Below are positions 38,157-45,820 of a stretch of DNA of 64,000 nucleotides, in pieces. Numbering within the stretch: the first letter of the stretch is position 1; the number at the start of each line of letters is the position of its first letter. The translations under genes and the position numbers were made by a program. The notes under the pieces were generated by a model. It did not search any database. It saw nothing but the letters and a program-made list of their open reading frames with translations, and had not been told where the DNA came from. Where the stretch lies: assembly GCA_031399085.1 (NCBI GenBank), contig JANNOQ010000045.1:62001-126000 (forward strand), given 5' to 3'. The DNA is from R-RK-3 sp031399085 (GTDB taxonomy: Bacteria; Pseudomonadota; Alphaproteobacteria; Rhizobiales; Rhodomicrobiaceae).

Positions 38157-38648
38157 TTAGGCGGCTTTCTTGTTCAGCTTGTCTTCGGCCAGCCGGTTGA
38201 GCTTGCTGTCGGCATCCTTTTCCTCGCCGAGCGTATCTCGCAGGAGGTTGCGCGCCTCGGTCATCCCAAGTTCCCGCGCCCACGCGGCCAATGCGCCATA
38301 GCGTGCGATTTCATAATGTTCGACAGCCTGCGCTGCGGCGATCATGCCCGCGTCCAGCGTTTCGCCAGGTGCAATGTCCTTCATCAGTTCATCGCCTTCC
38401 TTGAGAATGCCGTCGATCGCCGGACATTTCTCGCCGCTCGCTTTCTCACCGCATAATTCGAAGACCTGCTCCAGCCGCTTGATCTGCTGCTTGGTTTCCT
38501 TCAGATGGGCCTCGAAGCCTTTTCGCAGCTCGGACGAGGTCGCCTTCTCCGCCATTTTCGGCAGCGCCTTGGTGATCTGATTTTCGGCATAATAAACGTC
38601 TTTGAGCGTGTGAATGAAAAGCTCGTTTAAATTTTTGGGGCCGGCCAT
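38157..38648 (-). CDS. DUF892 (YciE/YciF) ferritin-like protein
   Basis: This 163-residue protein belongs to the ferritin-like DUF892 family, a four-helix bundle often induced by stress. It has the typical ELFIHTLKDVYYAENQITKALPKM start and EHYEIARYGALAAWARELGM near residue 128. The Glu and His residues fit a possible di-metal site. The ATG at 38648 (MAGPKNLNE) follows GGAGG. Function is unproven; the neighbours (ku-ligD and membrane stress proteins) suggest a general stress locus. Confidence 0.85.
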   Translation of the reverse strand: MAGPKNLNELFIHTLKDVYYAENQITKALPKMAEKATSSELRKGFEAHLKETKQQIKRLEQVFELCGEKASGEKCPAIDGILKEGDELMKDIAPGETLDAGMIAAAQAVEHYEIARYGALAAWARELGMTEARNLLRDTLGEEKDADSKLNRLAEDKLNKKAA

Positions 38649-38886
38649 ATCGATCCTCCGAGTTGGCGGGTTGAAACCTGCCGTCACTTAACACCGGAGC
38701 GTCCTCAGCGTTCCGTGCACTGACACCTGAGTTGCGCGGGTTGATTGAATGCGCCGGGGCGTGGCCCGTCGCTCAGCGTGGGACGACTGCCGGAACTTTC
38801 CTTTGGGTTCTGGCTTACGCTGGTGGAAGCGAGCAGCGGCGCCCGTTCACGCCGCATTTCATCACTATCGCAAGGGACACACCACC

Positions 38887-39741
38887 ATGCCTCCCACCAT
38901 GCAAGCCGTTACGGCTGACGTCACGCCTATCGAAAAGTCGTCTTATATTGATTGGTCCGGAATACTTGTCGGAGCCTTAACGACGACGGCGCTGTCGTGG
39001 CTGCTGCTGACATTCGGGTCGGCGATCGGCCTGCTCGCCATCTCACCGTACGAATTCAATTCGACCTCCGCAGTTACAGTGACCATGGCCGCTGCAATCT
39101 GGTTCGCGCTGACGCAGATTTATTCGATCGGAATGGGCAGCTATATCGCGGCGCGTCTGCGTCCCCGGATGCCGGACGCAATGCCCGACGAGGTCAGTTT
39201 CCGAGATGGCGTGACCGGCCTTGCTGTCTGGGCGCTGGCGATCATCACCGGCTTGACCATTGCTGCCATGGCGACAACCTCGGCGGCGCGAACCGGCGCG
39301 CAAGTCGCGGGAGAAGCGACGGCCGTAGTCGCGCGCCAAGCCGATCCGGCCTATCTCGTCGATCTTTTGCTGCGTCCCAATGCAGCGCAGCCGGGCGTGA
39401 CCGCGCCGGTGCAGGGCGGCGATGCGGAGGCAATGCGGAGCGAAATCAGCCGCATCTTGACGAACTCGATCGCTCAAGGATCGATACCCGATCAGGACCG
39501 GCAATATCTCGCGCAATTGCTGGCCAGCCGCACCGGGCTTAGCCCGCAAGAAGCCGAGACGCGCTTGAGAGAAACCTTCGATAGCGCAAAAGCAGCCGCG
39601 CTCAAGACCGCCGACACCGTTCGCAAGGCGACATCATTTGCCGGCTTCTGGATCGTTTTCATCATGCTTGCGTCAGGACTCACAGCATGGTGGGGCGCCA
39701 CGGTCGGCGGGGGCCATCGCGATGAAGGCACCTGGTTTTAA
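38887..39741 (+). CDS. Hypothetical polytopic membrane protein
   Basis: This 284-residue protein has a hydrophobic helix near residues 25-50 (ILVGALTTTALSWLLLTFGSAIGLLAI) and further helices near 60-85 and 110-135. A long soluble segment follows (about 140-245, rich in Ala, Gln and Asp), then a last helix near 255-275. It resembles the unnamed membrane proteins often found beside DUF892 or DUF3309 genes. The ATG at 38887 (MPPTMQAVTADV) follows AAGGGA. No catalytic motif is visible. Confidence 0.75.
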   Translation: MPPTMQAVTADVTPIEKSSYIDWSGILVGALTTTALSWLLLTFGSAIGLLAISPYEFNSTSAVTVTMAAAIWFALTQIYSIGMGSYIAARLRPRMPDAMPDEVSFRDGVTGLAVWALAIITGLTIAAMATTSAARTGAQVAGEATAVVARQADPAYLVDLLLRPNAAQPGVTAPVQGGDAEAMRSEISRILTNSIAQGSIPDQDRQYLAQLLASRTGLSPQEAETRLRETFDSAKAAALKTADTVRKATSFAGFWIVFIMLASGLTAWWGATVGGGHRDEGTWF

Positions 39742-39783
39742 CGGCGCCACGGCGCGGGGGTTACTACTTAAAAAGGGGACATT

Positions 39784-39942
39784 ATGACAGCTTCGACACT
39801 TCTAATCGTAATTCTTATTCTTCTGCTCATCGGCGCTTTTCCATCCTGGGGGTATAGCCGTGGTTGGGGTTATGGACCATCGGGCGTGTTGGGCCTCGTG
39901 CTCGTGGTGCTGCTGATCCTGGTCTTGCTCGGCAGAGTCTAG
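39784..39942 (+). CDS. DUF3309-type small membrane protein
   Basis: This 52-residue protein has two hydrophobic stretches (TLLIVILILLLIGAF and VLGLVLVVLLILVLL) joined by a Gly/Trp/Tyr-rich hinge PSWGYSRGWGYGPSG. This is the DUF3309 layout, widespread in Rhizobiales and often near stress genes. AAGGGGAC precedes the ATG. It follows the 284-residue membrane protein by 42 bases, so the two are probably cotranscribed. Confidence 0.85.
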   Translation: MTASTLLIVILILLLIGAFPSWGYSRGWGYGPSGVLGLVLVVLLILVLLGRV

Positions 39943-39962
39943 CGTTTATTGGCAACGGATTT

Positions 39963-39993
39963 AACCGGCCGGATCATCATAGTCCGGCCGGTT
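39963..39993 (+). terminator. Intrinsic terminator after the DUF3309 gene
   Basis: AACCGGCCGGA and TCCGGCCGGTT form a perfect 11-base stem with a 9-base loop, followed by TTCGTTTT. It is the clearest terminator in this part of the window. Confidence 0.88.
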
Positions 39994-40123
39994 TCGTTTT
40001 CCGCCCAGCAGCGATCTGCGGGTGGGGCGGGCAAGGGAAAATCAGTTTTATTCAAATTGCGACTATTTCACTTTTCTTTAATTCACACGCGGGAAACTCA
40101 CGGCTCGTCAAGGAGTGCGTTCC

Positions 40124-42238
40124 ATGAGTCATCCCGCGTTTCAGTCCCCGCCTTTGCGTGTCCTCAAAAGCAATTTCCCGCAGGTCAGCGCCGCCATCAT
40201 TGCCATCGTCCTGTTCGGCTCCATTGTCGCTCCGCGCCCGGGGCTGGCGGTTGAAGCGAACGACAGCGGGATCTTCAACGTGCCAGGCGAAGGCCCGCCC
40301 TACGTTCCGGAATACGCCCCGCGCGCGGGATGGCCGCCAATGCCGGCACGCGGACGTTTCCATTCCACGGCCGAGAGCGACGAGGATCTTCCCTATCTCC
40401 CGCGCATCGCCCCCTATTCGCAGCGCAAACGCATTTACGCCGAGGAGCCTCGCTATGAGGACGAGCCAGAGCGCGATTATAGCTCGGCGAGCCACGATTA
40501 CGGCGGCTCCAAGGGCAAAGGCTATGGGCGCTTGTTTCCGGAGCTTGCGCCTCGCGATGACGGAAACGGCAGCCCGCTGATCGTCAAAGCCTTGCTGCGG
40601 CTCGGCCGGTCGATGATCGAGGAGGGCGAACCTGGCGATCCGGCGGGCTATAGCAAAACACCGGCGGGCTACACGTTCTTCGGCCAGTTCATCGATCACG
40701 ACATCACGTTGGACACGACGACCAATCTCGGCCGGGAGATCGAAGGCGACCATGAGCTTGAGAACGCCCGCACGCCCGATCTCGACCTCGACAGCGTCTA
40801 TGGCGGCGGTCCGGGCCGGATGCCGCATCTTTACAGCCTGCCCTATATCCGCGTCGGCCGGCAGATTTCTGACGGGCAAACGCCGCGCTACGACTTGTTC
40901 AGAACCAAATCCTCCCGCTATTACGGTCCGGCCGGCGGCGAGGCGGTGGCGCTGGTCGGCGACCCGCGCGAGGATGAGAACATTGTCATTTCTCAGCTTC
41001 ATGCCGCCTTTGTCGCCTTTCACAACCGCACGGTCGATATTCTGATCGAGCGCGATTTCGGCTATGACCGGGGCAAATTTTGCCGGGGCGAGCGCGCCTG
41101 CGATACTCACGACTTGGCGGAGACGCTGCCGGACGGCGCCAAAGCCAGGATTTTCGAGACGGCGCGCGACCACGTCATCCACTATTACCACCGGATGATC
41201 GCGGAAGATTTTCTGCCCTGGGTGATCGGCCCGCATCACACCGCCAATCTCCTCAACAAGGGCCGCGACTTCTTTTTCCCGCGCGGTTTCCGCGATCATG
41301 ACGGACGCTGGCGCGAGCTTTACATTCCGGTCGAATTCGCCGCCGCCGCCTTCCGTTACGGCCATAGTCAGGTCAGCGAGCGCTATCAGGTACGCGAGGG
41401 CGTGGAGCTTTATCTCCTCTCCGACGGCCGCAACGGCAACCCGCGCGCCTTCGAGCCCGTCTCGCCGCGCTATCTGGTCGACTGGCGGTATTTCTTCCAT
41501 CTCGATCCCCAGCCGCCGCATGGCTTCAATTGGGCGCGGCGCATCGATCCTGAGCTGATCAAGAGCCTGCATCGGCTCGGCCGCTCCAATGTGGTTGGAA
41601 AAAACGACCTGTCCTCGCTGGCGGCACGTAATCTCCTGCGCGGTAAGACGCTGCGCCTGCCGTCCGGTCAGCAGGTGGCGGAGGAAATGCTACCCGCGCT
41701 CGAGGCGCGAGGTCTGCTTGGCAAGTCCGGCGGGTCCTATCGCGATGGGCTGTGGCGCGCCTATCTGCTTTCCCCGGACGACAGGACCGCGCAGTTCCTC
41801 GGCGAGGCCGACACGCCGCTTTGGTACTACGTCCTGCAGGAAGCCAGTATTTTTGGGACGCGGACCCATCTTCACCGAGCGCCAGACGGCGAGGATGGCT
41901 ATTTGCGCTCAAGCGGGGATTTCCGTCACCGCAATGGCGAGAGGCTTTGGCGGCACGCGTCCGCCAAGTCCCCTTACGGTGCAGGTCCGCGTCATTATGA
42001 TGAAGGGCATCACGGCATCGACGCCGGGCATCGGCTTGGTCCGGTCGGCGCGGCGATTGTCGGCGAGGTCATGACCGGGCTTTTGCAGCATTACCGGGAG
42101 AAGACCGGAAAAGGGCTCGACTACCGACCGCAGATTAAGGGCAGCACTTCTTACTTGGGCGGCAGCGGCAAGCGGAGCGGCGATCGCTATCTCATTCGCA
42201 ATTTTCTCGTTGACGCAGGCGTCGCGGAGAGCGATTGA
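40124..42238 (+). CDS. Animal haem peroxidase family protein, exported
   Basis: This 704-residue protein belongs to the peroxidase-cyclooxygenase superfamily. The catalytic set is present: distal His192 in GQFIDHDITLD, Arg282 in GDPREDEN and proximal His414 in FRYGHSQV. HAAFVAFHNR also fits the family. The N-terminus has a hydrophobic segment (about 23-44) ending GLAVEA, a likely signal or anchor. A charged, Tyr-rich, probably disordered region follows (45-140). The ATG at 40124 follows AAGGAG. Such enzymes may oxidise halides or phenols; the substrate here is unknown. Confidence 0.9.
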   Translation: MSHPAFQSPPLRVLKSNFPQVSAAIIAIVLFGSIVAPRPGLAVEANDSGIFNVPGEGPPYVPEYAPRAGWPPMPARGRFHSTAESDEDLPYLPRIAPYSQRKRIYAEEPRYEDEPERDYSSASHDYGGSKGKGYGRLFPELAPRDDGNGSPLIVKALLRLGRSMIEEGEPGDPAGYSKTPAGYTFFGQFIDHDITLDTTTNLGREIEGDHELENARTPDLDLDSVYGGGPGRMPHLYSLPYIRVGRQISDGQTPRYDLFRTKSSRYYGPAGGEAVALVGDPREDENIVISQLHAAFVAFHNRTVDILIERDFGYDRGKFCRGERACDTHDLAETLPDGAKARIFETARDHVIHYYHRMIAEDFLPWVIGPHHTANLLNKGRDFFFPRGFRDHDGRWRELYIPVEFAAAAFRYGHSQVSERYQVREGVELYLLSDGRNGNPRAFEPVSPRYLVDWRYFFHLDPQPPHGFNWARRIDPELIKSLHRLGRSNVVGKNDLSSLAARNLLRGKTLRLPSGQQVAEEMLPALEARGLLGKSGGSYRDGLWRAYLLSPDDRTAQFLGEADTPLWYYVLQEASIFGTRTHLHRAPDGEDGYLRSSGDFRHRNGERLWRHASAKSPYGAGPRHYDEGHHGIDAGHRLGPVGAAIVGEVMTGLLQHYREKTGKGLDYRPQIKGSTSYLGGSGKRSGDRYLIRNFLVDAGVAESD

Positions 42239-42279
42239 GCCGCGAGTGAAGACGACAAAGGCAAAATGGGAGAGGCATC

Positions 42280-42681
42280 ATGGACGATAATCCAAGCATG
42301 ATGAGCCATGTCTCGATCGGGACAAATCACTTCGACAAGGCTGTTGCGTTTTACGATGCCGTTCTCGCGGTGCTCGGCTGCAAACGTATCCTGGAGCATC
42401 CGGGCGCGGTGGCCTGGGGCAAACTCTATCCCGAATTCTGGGTGCAAACGCCGATCGACGGCGGAACAGCCGCGCCGGGCAACGGCACGCATTTCGGCTT
42501 CATCGCGTCGTCGAAGGATCAGGTTCACGCCTTTTACGATGCCGCGCTGAAGGCAGGGGCCACAACAGATGGCGCTCCGGGTGAGCGCCCGCATTATGGC
42601 GCGGCTTACTATGGCTGTTTCCTGCGTGATCTCGATGGTCATAAAATCGAGGCAAGCTTTTGGGATGATAAAGCCCAATAG
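42280..42681 (+). CDS. VOC (glyoxalase/bleomycin-resistance fold) protein
   Basis: This 133-residue vicinal-oxygen-chelate protein has two beta-alpha-beta units. Candidate metal ligands are His10 (MSHVSIGT), a His in THFGFIA and Glu in HKIEASFWD near the C-terminus. The fold is recognisable, but the family covers dioxygenases, glyoxalases and resistance proteins, so the reaction cannot be named. GGGAGAGG precedes the ATG. It follows the peroxidase by 41 bases and may share its transcript. Confidence 0.85.
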   Translation: MDDNPSMMSHVSIGTNHFDKAVAFYDAVLAVLGCKRILEHPGAVAWGKLYPEFWVQTPIDGGTAAPGNGTHFGFIASSKDQVHAFYDAALKAGATTDGAPGERPHYGAAYYGCFLRDLDGHKIEASFWDDKAQ

Positions 42682-42722
42682 CGACTAAAGCGTAATCAGT
42701 TTAGGTGAATATACTCGTCGCA

Positions 42723-42792
42723 ATCCCCGCGAAAGCGGGGATCCAGTACTCCGCAGGCTCAGTAGTTTACTGGATCCCCGCTTTCGCGGGGA
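42723..42792. repeat. Dispersed palindromic element, family A, copy 2
   Basis: Inverted arms built on CCCCGCGAAAGCGGGG and ATCCAGTA enclose about 20 bases. It shares the core and the ATCCAG flank with copy 1 at 30144-30218. It lies between the convergent VOC and sspB genes. Confidence 0.9.
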
Positions 42793-42859
42793 ATTCGGCT
42801 GAGCTTGTGGCAGGCTGGTTCCACTTAATCCGATTTTTCTTTAGGTCGCTGGGCCGCAC

Positions 42860-43444
42860 CTACTTCTTGCGGAACAAATCCAGTTCCACAACCTTGGCCG
42901 ACTCTTGCGCCGGCTGTTCTTCCTGGCGGATCGGCGCGTCGTGTTCGGCCTCGGCTTTGTCGTGCAACGCCGCCTGCTCAGGCTGCCCGGCGGGTTTCGG
43001 CAGAGCGGCGAGTTCGGCATCGCCGCGACCCGGCGACGCGGCTGGCGCAGGGGACGCCATCGGCGCAAACAGATTCGGATTGAAGCCAAAGGGTACGCTC
43101 GGATCGACGAAGCTTTTGATCGCCGCGAATGGAATAACCAGCCGCTCCGGAACGTTGTTAAACGACAGCTTCACCTCGAAGCGATCTTCATAGACCAGCA
43201 GGTCCCAGAATTTATGCTGGAGCACAATGGTCATTTCTTCCGGATATTGGGCTTTAAGGCGCTTGGACAGGATCGATCCGGCCGCGCGGGTATCGAAATT
43301 AACGTAGAAGTGATGCTCGCCTGGCAAGCCGCGCTTTTGCACCCTTTGCATTACGGTACGGATAATGCCGCGCAAGGCCTCGCTGGCCAAGATATCGTAA
43401 CGGATTTTATCCTCGGATATCATGCTGTCGCCGTGATCTGTCAT
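42860..43444 (-). CDS. sspB: SspB, ClpXP adaptor for ssrA-tagged proteins
   Basis: This is the alphaproteobacterial SspB that delivers ssrA-tagged proteins to ClpXP. It has about 194 residues, with the substrate-binding barrel (IRYDILASEALRGIIRTVM, GLPGEHHFYVNFDT, MTIVLQHKFWDL) and a Pro/Ala/Glu-rich linker. The C-terminal VVELDLFRKK fits the ClpX-docking segment. The start is uncertain between ATG 43444 and ATG 43423. It lies directly downstream of the ssrA gene on the same strand, so tag and adaptor are neighbours. Confidence 0.93.
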   Translation of the reverse strand: MTDHGDSMISEDKIRYDILASEALRGIIRTVMQRVQKRGLPGEHHFYVNFDTRAAGSILSKRLKAQYPEEMTIVLQHKFWDLLVYEDRFEVKLSFNNVPERLVIPFAAIKSFVDPSVPFGFNPNLFAPMASPAPAASPGRGDAELAALPKPAGQPEQAALHDKAEAEHDAPIRQEEQPAQESAKVVELDLFRKK

Positions 43445-43486
43445 TCGGGCCAAGCCAACCCCGCGCCGCCTTCCTGGAGGGCGAGC

Positions 43487-43800
43487 GGAGGACTTCTGTT
43501 GCCCGGTGTCCTCCAAACCGCGCCTAGCCGCGCTGAACGACTAGGACTTTAATTCGGCTAACCGAACCGCATTACGCGGCTAAGCGTGCCTCAGCATAGT
43601 TGTCATTTGCAACTATTGAACGGCCCGATGACGGCGGAACCATGCCGAGCGAAAACACACCCTTTACGCCCTCGTCGATCCTAGTTCGCCCCCATCACAA
43701 GCACGCACGTCGCGAGCTTGTGGTGGAGGCGCCGGGTACCGCCCCCGGGTCCGAAAGGTTTATTCCGGTAGCCATTTATCGCCATAGCCGGCAAGCCGGC
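43487..43800 (-). ncRNA. ssrA: Transfer-messenger RNA, circularly permuted two-piece form
   Basis: tmRNA frees stalled ribosomes and tags the product for degradation. On the minus strand the acceptor part comes first, with its 3-prime end CGCCTCCACCA at 43731-43721. A 27-base spacer with a small hairpin (ACAAGC/GCTTGT) follows. The coding part then begins at 43693 with GGGGGCGAACTAGG. GGGGGCG pairs with CGCCTCC to make the acceptor stem. The tag frame at 43572-43610 encodes ANDNYAEARLAA and a stop. A hairpin GGAGGAC/GTCCTCC (43487-43514) lies near the 3-prime side. The outer ends are approximate. The permuted layout is known for alphaproteobacteria. Confidence 0.92.
43572..43610 (-). other. 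ssrA: tmRNA tag reading frame (ANDNYAEARLAA)
   Basis: Thirteen codons GCA to TAA encode the degradation tag, which ends in LAA, the signal read by ClpX; AANDxYA-like N-terminal residues are those recognised by SspB. The stop is TAA. Confidence 0.92.
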
Positions 43801-43903
43801 ACGGTGAATATATGAGCATCGACCCTTAAAAAAAAGGCCGAATGTCTGTTTTAGGCGCTTATACCAGCGATGCCGCTAAATAAGCCTCGGTAAGGCTCAC
43901 CGC

Positions 43904-44203
43904 CTACCAGCAGACGTTCGCGGTCGCTTTGCAGGTGTGCTCATCGAAAAGGATGACATCGAGAAAGAGCTCGCACTCGACCACTTTCGTGCCGGTCTTG
44001 TATTTTTTGATGCCCTTTTCCGCCGCCCAATTCGCGATATATTTGTCGAGCAGGGCCTGCGCATCGCGCGTCGGGCCTTCCTTGCCGTAATCGTTGACCG
44101 AGTAGAACAGCTTGGTGCATTGGGCCGCCTCGGCGGAGCCCGCATAGGCGGTTGCCACAGCGGCGAACGCCAGCGCCAGGGCAGAATTACGGATGGATGA
44201 CAT
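43904..44203 (-). CDS. Small exported Cys-containing protein
   Basis: This 99-residue protein has a signal peptide (MSSIRNSALALAFAAVATAY) with cleavage likely after AEA near residue 27. The mature part has four cysteines (QCTK, VECELF, HTCKA, NVCW), so two disulfides are likely in the periplasm. No known domain is recognised. It has the same layout as the protein at 44324-44611, which points to a local duplication. It sits upstream of ssrA on the same strand. Confidence 0.75.
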   Translation of the reverse strand: MSSIRNSALALAFAAVATAYAGSAEAAQCTKLFYSVNDYGKEGPTRDAQALLDKYIANWAAEKGIKKYKTGTKVVECELFLDVILFDEHTCKATANVCW

Positions 44204-44323
44204 CAGCGAATTCCTGAGATGGGAAAAGGTAGCGGATCATGGCCCAAAGGCAGCTTGGGGCGCTAGGGCTATCCCGCCACAAGCTGTGAAAAATCCTCTG
44301 AACCAGCGACTTGCGCGGCCCCG

Positions 44324-44611
44324 TTAACGGCAGACCACTGCTTGCGCCGTGCATTCGAATTCATTCAGCCATTCAATGTAGATTTTGCAGTTGGTCTTGC
44401 GATCCTTGGGCTTGGCGATGAAGCTGGCGCGGTGCTCCCAGGCGGCAATCTCCTGATCGAGCGCCTTTTCGGCGTAGCTTCGCACGCTTTCCACGCCGAA
44501 GCCGACCATCTTGCCCGAGAGGGTTTTGCACGTTGCAGCATCGGCCGTTCCGTATGCCATGACCATTGCGGCAAAGCCTAAGGCCGCGCTCAACCCGAAC
44601 GTTTTCAGCAT
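44324..44611 (-). CDS. Small exported Cys-containing protein, paralogue
   Basis: This protein of about 95 residues has a signal peptide (MLKTFGLSAALGFAAMVMAY) and a probable cleavage after ADA. Its mature part has four cysteines in the same order as the 43904 protein (TCKT, NCKI, FECTA, VVCR). The ATG at 44611 is used because it begins the signal peptide; an in-frame start 17 codons upstream would bury it. Function is unknown. Confidence 0.75.
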   Translation of the reverse strand: MLKTFGLSAALGFAAMVMAYGTADAATCKTLSGKMVGFGVESVRSYAEKALDQEIAAWEHRASFIAKPKDRKTNCKIYIEWLNEFECTAQAVVCR

Positions 44612-44680
44612 CGTGCCCCATTCAGACCAAAACCGTGCATCGACCGCCGATCGGTCGTACACTAAAAACTCTAATCAGAT

Positions 44681-44896
44681 TTATTCAGCCACTTGAAGGT
44701 TGATTGCCTTCGGCCCCTTGCCACGCGGATCGGGCTGTGTCTCAAAAGAGACACGCATCCCTTCATCCAGCATCGGGACCCCCGAGCGCTCCACCGCCGA
44801 AATATGAACGAAAACGTCCTTGCCGCCTTCATCCGGTGTGATGAAGCCAAAACCCTTCGATTGATTGAAGAATTTGACAATGCCCGACTGACGCAT
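44681..44896 (-). CDS. Cold-shock domain protein
   Basis: This 71-residue OB-fold protein binds single-stranded nucleic acid as an RNA chaperone. RNP1 is KGFGFITPD and RNP2 is VFVHISAV; the protein ends at the usual length. GGAG precedes the ATG by eight bases. Whether it is cold-inducible cannot be told; many alphaproteobacterial copies respond to growth phase. The 288 bases upstream (44897-45184) hold no gene and could carry a long structured leader. Confidence 0.95.
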   Translation of the reverse strand: MRQSGIVKFFNQSKGFGFITPDEGGKDVFVHISAVERSGVPMLDEGMRVSFETQPDPRGKGPKAINLQVAE

Positions 44897-45184
44897 GCGT
44901 ATGCTCCTTCAACTCCCCAGCGATAGTTCCGGCGACCAACGGTCGTGCCGAAAGGCGTGGCAGACATTCAGATGTCGGGGAAAATCAGAACATGCTAGCT
45001 CGCCGGAGCGAATGACACAGCGCATCGTCAGCTATTTCCACCGGGTCCTAAAGGGCCGCCCGATATATATCGAAGTATGGTGGATTTGACCTACCTCGGC
45101 AACTAAATTTAGTAATGCGAGTACAGTCGCAGGTAACGCGTATACGCGCGCCGGACGCCGCGCAGAGATGGTCATCTCGGGCTG

Positions 45185-45820
45185 TTAACCACTATGCTTG
45201 ACTAGGAAATCCTTAGGTGACAGGTGGCGGAAATCCTCCAGCGCGGCGCGCAGACGGTCATGGTCCCAGTCCCACCAGCCAAGGGCTTCGATGCGCGCGG
45301 CGATCTCGGGCGGGAAGCGCCGCTTGATCGGCTTGGCTGGCACGCCTGCGACGATTGCATAAGCGGGCACATCCTTTGTGACGACCGCGCCCGCGCCGAT
45401 CACCGCGCCGTTGCCGATGCTGCGGCCGGCCAGCACGATCGCGCCGTGCCCGATCCAGACATCATGTCCGATCGCGACGGGGCGCGAACGCCGCCAGTCG
45501 AAAAACGCCGTCTCATCGTCCTCGCCCGGAAAATAAGCGCTGGCGCGATAGCTGAAATGATGCTGCGAAACCCGTTGCATCGGGTGGTCGCCCGGATTGA
45601 TCCGGACATGCGAGGCAATCGAGCAGAACTTGCCAATGCGTGTATAGATCGCATCGCTGTCGTTGGCGAGATAGCTGTAATCGCCGAGGTCAACCTCGGT
45701 GAGCAACGTCCGCGCGCCGACTTCCGTATAGCGGCCGAGCCGGCAATCCCTGACGGCCGCGGACGGGTGAATAGCCGGTTCGAGGCCAAGCTTTGCGATC
45801 AAGGTCGCCGCCTCAAACAA
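45185..45820 (-). CDS. Hexapeptide-repeat acyltransferase of the phosphonate cluster
   Basis: This 211-residue left-handed beta-helix transferase shows hexapeptide repeats (IHPSAAVRDCRLGRYTEVG, IGHDVWIGHGAIVLAG) and the closing AIVAGVPAKPIKRRF. It resembles the xenobiotic/chloramphenicol acetyltransferase-like proteins often found with phn genes. It overlaps the phnE end by eight bases, so it is translated with the transporter. It may acetylate an aminoalkylphosphonate or an intermediate, as PhnO does in E. coli, but the acceptor is unproven. Confidence 0.85.
   Translation of the reverse strand: MFEAATLIAKLGLEPAIHPSAAVRDCRLGRYTEVGARTLLTEVDLGDYSYLANDSDAIYTRIGKFCSIASHVRINPGDHPMQRVSQHHFSYRASAYFPGEDDETAFFDWRRSRPVAIGHDVWIGHGAIVLAGRSIGNGAVIGAGAVVTKDVPAYAIVAGVPAKPIKRRFPPEIAARIEALGWWDWDHDRLRAALEDFRHLSPKDFLVKHSG

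Noticed and set aside
43600..43815. Plus-strand open frame of 71 codons
   Set aside because: It lies antisense across the tmRNA gene, has a TTG start without a ribosome binding site and matches nothing. The tmRNA explains the region.
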